Shown here: piece after piece, positions 11,500 through 20,584 of the stretch
Layout: each line of letters starts with the position of its first letter
Numbering within the stretch: the stretch's first letter is position 1
Assembly (NCBI GenBank): GCA_033032175.1
Contig: CM065322.1
Span: 13,950,001-14,014,000 of the forward strand
From: Saturnia japonica
Taxonomy: Eukaryota; Arthropoda; Insecta; Lepidoptera; Saturniidae
Direction: 5' to 3'
DNA: 64,000 nucleotides
The notes under the pieces: generated by a model
The model's input: the letters and a program-made list of their open reading frames with translations, nothing else
Told to the model about the DNA's origin: nothing
The model's database searches: none
Program-made: the position numbers and the translations under genes

Positions 11500-13255
11500 A
11501 GGTGCATTCGGGTAATTACGAAAGGATTTTTGAAGAGTTATAGTGATATTTCTATTTTCATTAGTCATTCCAGAGTAGGTGGAGTTAACTTTATCACTTA
11601 GATTATTTTGTCTACTTCAATGTATAGTCTACGGTTTTATTTAAAAAAATTAAATAAATATCATAAGACTTAGTTAATAAAAATATTTAAAATTCGGATT
11701 ATTGTTCTCTCCGTGTCAGTACAATTCCGGAGTATGTTCGGGCAATTCCGCATGACATTAAAAAGTGGGTTTTATTTAGTTACGGCATTGGGTACATATT
11801 TCGTTTCCGTTCAGATATACCCTTGCAAAATATGTTTCTCGATAAAGACATTTGCAATAAAAGTATAATCGACAAATAATACAGTTTTATATAAAATGAG
11901 GCAATAAAATTTACAGTCAGTACAGATATATTTTACATGTTGTCCTGGAACATGGTTTATTAACAGCGCCAACAACTTTTGTCTTTGTTGGGTCAAGAGA
12001 CAAAGATGTTTCATCCATAGTCCAAATTAAATGTGGCTTTTTAAATAAATTCAAATCAGTCAATGTATCTTCTAGTAGTTGGAAATATTCAGAAATTACA
12101 AAAGGATCGGTCATTTTTTTCCGTACATACTCAACCGGCTGAGGTTTCTTAATAGAAAGTCTGTGCCTTTTACGAAAATTTCTAAACCAGTCTTTTCCCG
12201 GTTTATTATTCGTAAATAGTGTATTTATGTTATTGACTTTTACAAACTGCGCGACTAGATTTAACACTTCTTCTCTTGAAAGACCAAATCCCCATTTTTC
12301 CATAGCTTTGATAGCGTCGGCCAATCTATTTTCTACTTCAACATTTGTTCTATATGTTTCCTTGACCGTGTCATAAAGAGATGTTGAAGGTATTCCGTAC
12401 TTTTTTGCTGCAGCATAAATGGACAATCTATCGTTTTTAATTTCTTTAACAGCATCTATTATATCTTTTTGTGTATATTTGGGTATTTTCTTTTTAGTAT
12501 ATTTATTTGGCATGTTTCTGAAACCATTTTTTTTTATTAGCATTGTATAATTAATATGTATACATATATAACTGTTAGGAGTATTTAAAAGTACCTAATT
12601 TTGTGTTGCTGGCTTAGAACAAAAATTCCGGCATAAATGTTTTTTGTTTAAGAAGACTGTATAGGCAGAAAGAGTTCCGATTAGTTATGTATGTTGTCAG
12701 CACTTTTTATAGTGTGCCTAAGAAACTGAAACGTAAATTTGAAATAGTTTAGTGTATATTGAGATACTATACTAATTGGAACACAAACTCAACCATTCCA
12801 TAAATAAGAAATGAAACATTGAGAACCACTGATTATTTCTATAGAAAATTAAGATCGGCCAAATCCGAATTGTTTATGTTTCGGAATTCCCCGGGTCGGG
12901 TAATTCTGAAAAAAGGAGAAAATGATGAGTTAGAGTGTTCTATACCTAGTCAGTAGTGTACTAAAACGATAATCTGTTGGATTAAAAAATTATCAGATAT
13001 ATAACTTACCAAAGTTCTTAAATATGGATGTTCGGGTAATTCTAATAACCCAAAAAACGCGGGAAAAATCACTGTTTCATAAAAATCTTGCGTTATGTAC
13101 GATTGCTTGCTCGGGACAACCTGAGTCAACTAAAGCAGGATAGCGTATTAAGAAGGGTACCCGGTAAATGTTGGAAGAGCATAAAATATTGCTGCGTTTA
13201 GTGGAAATTAGTAATTATCGGAATATCTAAATTTCCGAATTAGCCGAATGCACCT
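11500..13255 (-). mobile_element. pogo-type DNA transposon, internally deleted
   Basis: The TA target duplications lie at 11498-11499 and 13256-13257. The terminal repeats are AGGTGCATTCGGGTAATT on the left and AGGTGCATTCGGCTAATT on the right as reverse complement. Related TCGGGTAATTCT motifs recur inside the right end (near 12893 and 13028) and in variant form on the left. The element is 1756 bp and encodes only the N-terminal half of a pogo transposase. Confidence 0.88.
11917..12543 (-). pseudogene. pogo-type transposase, C-terminally truncated
   Basis: The 208-residue frame starts with a Pipsqueak-like helix-turn-helix: YTQKDIIDAVKEIKN, then IYAAAKKYGIPSTSLYD. A CENP-B-type DNA-binding region follows (WGFGLSREEV, PGKDWFRNFRKRH), then the start of the DDE domain with the first catalytic Asp in HLIWTMDETSLSLDP. 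After KVVGA the family sequence is lost and the frame ends with unrelated residues, so the second and third catalytic residues are absent. It cannot cut DNA on its own. The start at 12543 is the first Met; the Met at residue 11 is an equally good start. The surrounding terminal repeats show it is still inside its element. Confidence 0.85.
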
Positions 13256-13411
13256 TATTCAATAAAAATATTTTTCCATGGTTGTCAATGATCAGCACTT
13301 AAACTGCGAAAAATAATAATGTTCACTGTCAATACTGCCATTATAATAAGCAAGCTTTGTTGCTCGAACAAGAGTACGAGTTTTGAGTTAATTCCGTAAG
13401 AACGGATTGGA

Positions 13412-13620
13412 ATTTTTGGCGGGATCTTGTAGTTACACGTTGTGGTTTTTATTTCTAGTTCATCTACTTCATATTATGTAATACTGGTGATGATTGTTCT
13501 TAAGTTAAGTGGATTGTAAATATAAACTGATAGCAAGCATTTTGAAATGTCACAAAAACTCTCTAGATAGTTTCTAATAAAGTAGCCACCATCTTGTTTG
13601 AATAAAATACTACTACGAAG
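13412..13620 (-). repeat. R2 arm copy
   Basis: It matches the arms at 1671-1949 and 2882-3214: GGCGGGATCTT, GTTGTGGTTTTTATTT, TTATGTAATACTGGTGATG, and AGTAGCCACCATCTTG. No inverted partner is adjacent. Confidence 0.65.
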
Positions 13621-14241
13621 ACTTAAAAACGTTGAAACGGGCAAGTGCTCTATTAGGTGCCGTATTAATAACAAGAAGATCTTAATGAAATACTCGTAAG
13701 AGAACAATAATACATTTTTATAAATCATAATTGGTATAATCAAACGCCACTCTTATTCTATAAACAATATTTTCCATGTCACTATATATTATCATATTTT
13801 TGATATGATGTAATGTGAATCTTAAAATGATGAACCAAAGATGACTAGCATGTTACCATCTGGAGATTCTGGAGTCACATCGTAAGTTAAGATCAGGTAA
13901 GATTGTGGCTACGACGCTAAAACTTACAACGATAAAATATATAAAAATAATAAAACATGGTCAGGTGTATACATTATATTAATGTGGTATTTTTGTAGGA
14001 CTACGACATATCTAAGCGTATCGTTTGGCTAAAATATTGAAATAAATATTGATTATCGTATTTTGCTCTATCGATATTATAATTTAGTATCGTATTGGGC
14101 TCGGGCTGTGCATTGCATCCCTAGCTACGGTTTTTTCTTGTTTTGTTTGAGTTTTTCTTCCGTATTGTTTTCCTCGTTTTTCAAAAGTTTATATTGTGAA
14201 CATTTAAGAATGTTACTGCGAGTTTATTAGTTAGCTTTCTT

Positions 14242-14359
14242 TGTTATATTACTACGTTTTATGATATAGAGGCTCCAGTGCGAAGTTGACGCTTTTTTGT
14301 TGTTGTATTACTGCGTTTTATGAAATAGAGACTCCAGTGCGTAATTGACGCCATTGTGT
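14242..14359. repeat. 59-bp tandem duplication
   Basis: Unit 1 (14242-14300) and unit 2 (14301-14359) align throughout. Shared blocks are TGTTRTATTACTRCGTTTTATG, then ATAGAGRCTCCAGTGCG and TTGACGC, with a few substitutions. Confidence 0.75.
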
Positions 14360-14434
14360 TGTTAACTTGAGTTTTAAGAGATAAAAACTCATTAAAGTTT
14401 TGCTATATTGACGGTTTTGTGGTGCTTCCTCACC

Positions 14435-14536
14435 ATGGTTGGAAAAGTAAGCGTAAAGTATGCAAAATGTGGGATAACCTCAAAATATCCTTATTATCCA
14501 CAGGTTCCTTCTGCTGTCAGTGAATGGGCCTCTTAG
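14435..14536 (+). CDS. 33-codon small open frame, unknown
   Basis: The ATG lies in a good context (CACCATGG) and opens 33 codons to TAG, just downstream of the 59-bp tandem duplication. The product has two cysteines at most and no motif I recognise. It may be the broken start of a transposon gene. I have little confidence that it is expressed. Confidence 0.12.
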   Translation: MVGKVSVKYAKCGITSKYPYYPQVPSAVSEWAS

Positions 14537-14564
14537 GTAGATTATTAAAGTGGCAAAAAACTAG

Positions 14565-14695
14565 GTACATAATTATGGGTTTAAATTTTGAATCGTTTGG
14601 CATGAATTTGGGGTTGACAGTGTTTAACTTTTATAAAGATTATTATCCCTGATTATAACGGTACCACTCTCATTATAAGGTAAGTTACCGTATTC
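14565..14695 (-). repeat. R2 X-segment copy
   Basis: The reverse complement aligns with 2020-2135 over about 130 bp: TTACCTT, GAGTGGTACCGTTATAATCA, CCCCAA, and CAAACGATTC. It shows that R2 is longer than the arm alone. Here the X segment lies on the opposite side of the arm from copy 1. Confidence 0.6.
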
Positions 14696-15019
14696 GAGAT
14701 AATAAAGAAACCATTCTAACCTCAAAATGTTAGTAGCCAAACATAAACTATGAAAAGAAATGCAAAATTATGATTTAGTCATCTTATTTTGTAATTCTAA
14801 TAACATTTATGTCCACTTTGTCAAAACAAAAAGCCCATTAAACGTAACATAAATACCAGCTACTTAGACTGAACTGTGTTTGTATAGAATCTCTGTGGTA
14901 TATATTAGGTCCTTACATTTGAAATTAGTGTTTTATATGGTAAAAATAAAATGAAATAATTATTATGAAATTATTCATTTAATCAATCGAAGTATGTACC
15001 GTTATTATCTATGCACTTT

Positions 15020-16262
15020 CACTATTTTAAAGGTAGTTCATTGATTCCATTGCTGAAAAAATTGTGGGTGCAAGAATCAATAAAATATTTGAAGGCAGTT
15101 TGGAAAGCCTCATCAGAATTGAATTTATATTCCTTGCAAGATTTATATTAAATATAATATTTATATTAAATCTTATTTTCATTCTTTAATAATAGTTTTA
15201 TTTTAAGAATTTATTATGGTTCTTTATTATGACATATTAAGTAATAAATTAACAATAATTTTCTAGGTAGATAAATTGAATTCTTATTATAACCATTAAT
15301 TTATTGATTTCATGCAAGCTGTGATCGGCTGTAATTAGTTATTCATTAATCTTATTACTTATTGACTATTATTTATGTATCTTTAACGAATGACTTGTCA
15401 ATCCAAATAAATAAATAAAGAAATTGTCCAAATTCCGAAAAAAGTGGTAATCTGTTGGAGCAATGTCAGGGGAATATGGTGGGTTTCAGAGACATTCCAG
15501 CCACAGTACCTCTAATTTAGCAACCATAGGTTGTAAAGTGTGGGGTCTAGCATTGTTCTGAAGCAGCAGTGGGTTTGAGATAATGACCAGTCTCGGTTGT
15601 TTAATGGCTAGCTTTTCCATCATGGTTTGCAATTGTTCGCACTACAGATCTGCTGTTTTCGTCTGGACAGATTTTACGAAGCTGTAGTGTATGACACCAG
15701 CACTGGTCCACCAAATACTCACCAGTACCATTTCTGAGATGACTTTCGCTTGGGACAGGATTGGGCCGGTTCTCCTGGGTTCAACCATTGTGATGAGCAT
15801 TTCCGATTTTCGTAATGGATCCATTTTTTGTTACAAGTAACAATATGATTCAAAATTCCCTCGTTATTGTGACAGTTGAGTAATGTAGCAGAATTCAATA
15901 GGTGTATGTTGTACCCATTTCTTGAGCTTTTTCACTTTTCCTGTTTGTTTTGAGTGAATCAATTTTTCTTAATTTTTTTTTTACCAAAGCCTGCCGCTTA
16001 CTCTGATGTAGTTTGCAAATGATCTGCTTCAATAATCACCTTTGATTCTACATTTTCAACTAGGATCTCAGGCCGTCCACGGGGTTTGTTTCATAGGTCA
16101 AAATTTCCAGAACGTAACCATTGGAACCTAAAACGTACCATGTTTTCCTTTACAGTAACTTTCCCATACACACCATTAATCCTTCAAGCTGATTCAGCAG
16201 CGCTGATGCCACAATGGAACTTATATTCGTAAATAAGGCAATATTTTAAATTTTCTATTTTG
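15020..16262 (-). pseudogene. mariner transposase, irritans-like, heavily decayed
   Basis: Scattered frames give mariner signatures in order. The N-terminal helix-turn-helix region (ISAAESA, INGVYGK) lies near 16.2 kb. Central WWTSAGVIHYSF lies near 15.7 kb, the catalytic DNARPHT motif near 15.55 kb, a degenerate form of the PYSPD-x-APTD motif near 15.45 kb, and the C-terminal FNSDEAFQTAF and NGINELPL near 15.0-15.1 kb. Many stops and frameshifts separate them. A retroposon splits the C-terminal part. The gene cannot produce a transposase. Confidence 0.8.
15141..15420 (+). mobile_element. 280-bp 5'-truncated retroposon inside the mariner
   Basis: The segment breaks the mariner frame between its LDNF and EYKFNSDEA motifs and ends in AAATAAATAAATAAAG, a typical LINE tail. 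AAG flanks both sides (15138-15140 and the last bases), which may be a short target duplication. No coding capacity remains. Confidence 0.6.
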
Positions 16263-16597
16263 TGAAAAGAAAGATGTCAAAGAAAAATAAAATGGTGCGA
16301 AAACAAATTAATCGCTAAATTCGAAACACAAATACCAATTTCATATGTAAGGACCTAATATTATACAATTAATAACTTTTCAACATTTTTTTAAAAATTA
16401 TATTGTTCTGCTAACATACCTAAATACCATGCACTTTTTTGTAATCATATTGTTAGTTCAAAGAAACATAGAATAGTGAAAAATATATTTCCACTAAATT
16501 TCTTTTATAAAAATTGAATTTTGTATTTTTATTATTGTGATTCTTGAGATCAATTTCCAAAACTTCAAATTTGACTTTGAATCTTTGAACTAATTAT

Positions 16598-16805
16598 AAC
16601 CCCAACCAAGGGCATTACTTTTCTATAGGAATGAAACCAGAGGATAGGGAACTGCTATGTCCAACTGTACCTTTTCTTGCCGTTCAGTGTGCAAAACCAA
16701 TTACAAACTACAAAATTTCTAATTTGTCTTTGAAACAAATCATACACCATTCAGGAATTACATTTTAATGGGAGTAGGGTTAGGGGCAGCCCCCTCTCCC
16801 AAATT
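16598..16805 (+). repeat. dispersed repeat family R1, copy 2
   Basis: Partner of 860-1090 in opposite orientation, with conserved blocks such as GATAGGGAACTGC, TGTACCTTTTCTTGCC, TTCAGTGTGCAAAA and TAATGGGAGTAGGGTTAGGG. Confidence 0.55.
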
Positions 16806-17204
16806 CCTTAATGTGCCAAATGGTTTAAAATTTTAACAAAAAATAATGTCTTGCTAGTTTAACATTAGCATTTACCATAAATACATTTTTCAGGGCTCAA
16901 GTCCAGGCAATATTTTGTTATCCCCATGATGATTAGACATCCTGTGAATCATTGGAGAAGCTGTATAAACAACTGCATAACTGCATGTATAAAATAGTTA
17001 ATACACTCATGGACATAATGAACATAAATGAAAATATATTTTCTATTATTCTGCCTTTTTATTGTATTCCTCTAAATATGTACATTTGTGTACTAACTAT
17101 TTTATACATGTAGTTAAAATAAAACACTTCCTTCTTTTAGGCCATATAATGAATATGAGATAATCACAAACAATTCAGTGCTTAAGCATTTATTCATAGT
17201 ACTA

Positions 17205-17500
17205 AACAGATAATTTAATAATAGTTTTTAGCGTTATGGCCACAATATCACAACACATTAAAGGACATGCTAAGCCTAGTGGGGAAACTGGTTCAGAAAT
17301 GCATTTGGGGATCACATCTAAAGGAGTTTGGTGACAGATTTTCAACTTGAAGGTGGTAGCTAGCCATGCGGACATTAAAAATGCACCTCCCACTATGCTG
17401 CATGATCTTTTCCTTCACCAACCTCAAACTCAGGGATTTGAACTCACATCAATCAATGTTGAGTCTCTATATGCTACCACTCATTGCTTCAACTTCTTTC
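17205..17500 (-). repeat. possible tRNA-derived SINE
   Basis: On the minus strand the 5' part reads TGAGTGGTAGCATATAGAG, similar to a tRNA D-arm and A box. About 30 bp later comes GTGAGTTCAAATCCC, similar to a T-arm and B box. The spacing suits an RNA polymerase III internal promoter. A unique body of about 200 bp follows and no clear A tail is seen. The call rests on the two boxes only. Confidence 0.42.
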
Positions 17501-18113
17501 TTTCTTTACTTCACCATACTTATAATAAATTTTAACAAAGAAATAATGTTTCACCTTTATATTTCATAGAATTTAAAATAGGCATTTCTTTCAGAATCAA
17601 GAGTACACTTCAGACAAATATGGAAGATTTAGCCAGTACATCTCAATGTTCTAGGGTCATAGAATATTCAACTGAATGTAAACTTCACACAGAAAGGCCA
17701 TAACGAATCATGGTAATTTGAATATCTATTGTTTACTATAATAGCAGCCTTCAGCTTTGTTCCTGTGGAAATCCCATAGAAATTAGCATGTTAAGTTTTT
17801 CAAAATTTTGGCCAAATCTGTCCAACTGTTCTCAAGTGATGCACTTAAGTATGTACCAATAATTTTCATTACATTTTTATTTATTTATATAGATGGGTAA
17901 TAATCAAATACTCTGATTATGGTAGATTAATTTACTACAAAATATATTGTTTCTATTTGTCTGTTGGATCTAAACTCATCAAAAAAGTCTAAGCAACATG
18001 TACTAATTTAAATTTTAGGATGGTTCTTCACATTATAACGTTGTATTTTATTTTTAAAATAATATCTTTAGGGTTCTATGATGTAAAAATAACAGCTGTT
18101 GTCTTTATAAGTT

Positions 18114-18435
18114 CTTTTAATAACAGAAATGAACAATATTATAATATACTGTAAAAACTAAGATACATAAGAAACTAAACTTTTTTCTTATAAAATGATT
18201 TTTTTAATTTAATACAAAGTATGGGCTCCTCTGCTATTCAGAACTTGTCGGCAACGATTATTCATTGAATTAATCTTTTAATAACAGAAATGAACAATAT
18301 TATAATATACTGTAGAAACTAAGATACATAAGAAACTAAACTTTTTTCTTATAAAATGATTTTTTTTATTTAATACAAAGTATGGGCTCCTCTGCTATTC
18401 AGAACTTGTCGGCAACGATTATTCATTGAATTAAT
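18114..18435. repeat. 161-bp tandem duplication in the Tc1 element
   Basis: Copy 1 (18114-18274) and copy 2 (18275-18435) are nearly identical; for example TACTGTAAAAAC against TACTGTAGAAAC. The unit covers the 3' non-coding region and about the last 22 codons of the transposase. The functional stop at 18370 is in copy 2, next to the gene. Confidence 0.92.
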
Positions 18436-19413
18436 GAGACTGTTTATGTCATCTTGCGGTATTCGCTCCCAATGGAATTGTAGCAAATCCTTCAGTTGTT
18501 GGGTTGTTGTCGCTCCGTCCAAGTCCTTCAAAACACGTCTCTGGAGTATGTCCCATGCGTGCTTGATGGGGTTGAGATCTGGCGATTGTGCAGGCCAGGG
18601 CAATACCCGGATGTTCTCCGTTGCAAAGTATTCACTGGTTCGCCGAGCTGTATGTGAACGCGCATTGTCATGCATTAACCTAAAATCGGAGCCAAAGGTT
18701 TGTGCAAATGGGTAGACATAAGGTCTGAGAATTTCCTCAATGTAATTTTCAGCATTCATGTTTCCATTTACAAAAACGAGCTCTGTTCGCCTGTTCTTCA
18801 TAATACCCGCCCATAACATAACTGTTGAGCCGCTGTATTGATGAACTTCCTGAACGCACCTGAGCCTTTCAGTATTTCCGGGCCGACGATACACTCGCAC
18901 CCTTCTTGTATCAGGCTTAAACCCGAATCGCGACTCATCGGAAAATATAATTTTATCCCATTGTTCCTGGGTCCATGTTATGCATTCTCTACACCATTCA
19001 TATCGACGAGCGCGATTCCCGTAACGTATCGGTGGGCACCTGATTGGGCGTCGAGCTCGTAGGCCGTACTCATGCAGTCGATTTCGCACAGTTTGAGGAC
19101 TTACATCAACACCACTTGAAATTTGTAGCCTCAAACTTATCTCTCGAGCGGTTAACATCGGCTGGCGTCTTGCAGTCAGTTGTATGTACCGGTCTTGCCG
19201 AATGGTTGTACTCCTTTTACGGCCTGGATGCTGTTCAGCGGGTTCTCCTGTATTATTGTAGCGCTGCCAAAGACGACAAATAACACTTCTATGAATGCCA
19301 AAATGTCGAGATACCTGAGATTGATTACTTCCCGCTTGCAACATCCCTACAGCTCTTTGCATTTCATCTGCCATCAAATGACGTCGCTTCATGACGTAAA
19401 GAATATCTAACAA
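18370..19413 (-). CDS. Tc1 transposase, full length, third catalytic residue replaced
   Basis: The frame has 347 codons without a break, the normal Tc1 length. Residue 8 is a Met and may be the true start. The N-terminal paired-type DNA-binding region has SQVSRHFGIHRSVICRLWQRY, followed by a GRKRSTT hook. The DDE domain has FSDESRF (first Asp), MHDNARSHTA (second Asp) and SPDLNPIKHAWD. In the family the residue in NPI-x-H is Glu, with 34 residues between it and the second Asp. Here the spacing is kept but the codon at 18562-18564 is AAG (Lys). The protein could still bind its ends but should not catalyse cleavage. The single G-to-A change suggests recent inactivation. Confidence 0.93.
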   Translation of the reverse strand: MLDILYVMKRRHLMADEMQRAVGMLQAGSNQSQVSRHFGIHRSVICRLWQRYNNTGEPAEQHPGRKRSTTIRQDRYIQLTARRQPMLTAREISLRLQISSGVDVSPQTVRNRLHEYGLRARRPIRCPPIRYGNRARRYEWCRECITWTQEQWDKIIFSDESRFGFKPDTRRVRVYRRPGNTERLRCVQEVHQYSGSTVMLWAGIMKNRRTELVFVNGNMNAENYIEEILRPYVYPFAQTFGSDFRLMHDNARSHTARRTSEYFATENIRVLPWPAQSPDLNPIKHAWDILQRRVLKDLDGATTTQQLKDLLQFHWERIPQDDINSLINSMNNRCRQVLNSRGAHTLY

Positions 19414-19892
19414 TTCTATTTTGTCGCTAACTTTATTTAAATGATTGGTAAAATTATAAAATCAAGACTAAACGTAGCAATTAAAACGCACTTAAATTCA
19501 AACAAATTCGCAGTCATATGAATTTTATGAAAAAAAAAAAACATAATCAAATATTTTTTTACAACCAGCCAGTATGTCATCAATAACAAAAAAGTTTACT
19601 TACCTACGCACTTTGTTTGAGTAAATATTTAGTAATTAATTAATATAAATGGAAAAAATTGTAATATCACGCATGTTGCTTAGACTTTTTTGATGAGTGT
19701 ATATTATTTAAAACCTTTGTAGATAATTACTACTTCATTTAAATATTTAAACAATCTAATCTAGGTTCTGATTAAGTCTATACTGCGTTTTTTATTCCCA
19801 CTGATTGAATTGACAATCACTAATGTCAAAGTTAAAAATAATGTTCTTCTTATTTATGGCACCGTGTGTAATTATAACACAATTTCGCCAAT

Positions 19893-20430
19893 TGTAGGGG
19901 GGCCCACGATGCTAAATGTGGATTTACTCGAGCGTCATAGAGACCTATTGGGTTGCAAAGCTTAGATGATAAGAAGAAAAAAATGTTATATAATGTATAC
20001 CTTTTCATCGGTGGGGAAAGCGGCTATAGATTTTCAAATTTGTAAAAAAAACTGTTGCGTGGACATACTCGAGCGTGTCAGATATTGATAGCATAAATGT
20101 CCTACGTATTTTTAATAATGTATGTATGTTAATCTGATCGTTTGCATGATGGGAGTGGTCGTAAGTAAAGGTTGAAAATGAAAAAAAAAAAATTTAATCG
20201 AGCGCGTTCACCGTTAAGTGAACCTAAAATAAAGCTCTCATGCAATAATCTGACGATTTCGATGTGACGCAAACTCGCGGCCATTATTATAATTTGAAAA
20301 AAAAATTCGCCATTTTGAAATACACAAGCGCGTCAAATTAAGATATATATGGTTCATCTTTATGTCCTAGACGTGCTGTCTCATAATCTGACGATTATCT
20401 AGAGGGATTCGTCTAATCTGATAATTTTTT
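19893..20430 (+). repeat. left subterminal motif array
   Basis: Motif A, with core CTCGAGCG followed by GTCAGATT-like sequence, occurs near 19920, 20061, 20193 (TAATCGAGCGCGTTCA) and 20321 (ACAAGCGCGTCAAATTA). Motif B, AATCTGAYCGATT, occurs near 20131, 20247, 20385 and 20414. The motifs alternate at roughly 50-80 bp spacing from 20131 on. They lie outside the coding region and are inverted at the other end. Confidence 0.75.
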
Positions 20431-20584
20431 TTTTTTTTTAATCATTGAACTTAAATAATTGAAAAGCTCAGTAATTGGAATGCAAATAAAAAAGCTTATG
20501 TTTTTTAAGTAATATTTGTAAGAAAATAATTAAAAAAAACATGGTCAAAAAAATTTAATATCTTATAAGTAATTGATTAATTAA

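Larger units (their letters stand above)
13621..14904. other. gene-free stretch between the pogo and mariner elements
   Basis: No host gene is recognised. It contains a 59-bp tandem duplication, a short open frame and an R2 X segment, all listed separately. Confidence 0.5.
14905..16358 (-). mobile_element. mariner element (irritans-like), degenerate
   Basis: TA target duplications flank it at 14903-14904 and 16359-16360. The terminal repeats begin TTAGGTCCTTACATTTGAAA on the left and TTAGGTCCTTACATATGAAA on the right. It carries a decayed mariner transposase on the minus strand, interrupted by a 280-bp retroposon (15141-15420). Confidence 0.88.
16359..17972. other. gene-free stretch
   Basis: No gene is recognised. 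It holds repeat R1 copy 2 and a possible tRNA-derived SINE, listed separately. Confidence 0.5.
17973..19699 (-). mobile_element. Tc1-family DNA transposon
   Basis: TA duplications flank it at 17971-17972 and 19700-19701. The inverted terminal repeats agree without mismatch over 26 bp after the first base; the shared part begins ACTCATCAAAAAAGTC. The 1727-bp element encodes one transposase on the minus strand and contains a 161-bp tandem duplication covering the 3' end of the gene. Confidence 0.93.

Noticed and set aside
17202..17569. Three short frames of 60-70 codons
   Set aside because: They overlap one another on both strands across the SINE-like segment and show no protein motif.
18434..19410. 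Several plus-strand frames across the Tc1 element
   Set aside because: They are antisense shadows of the intact 347-codon transposase.
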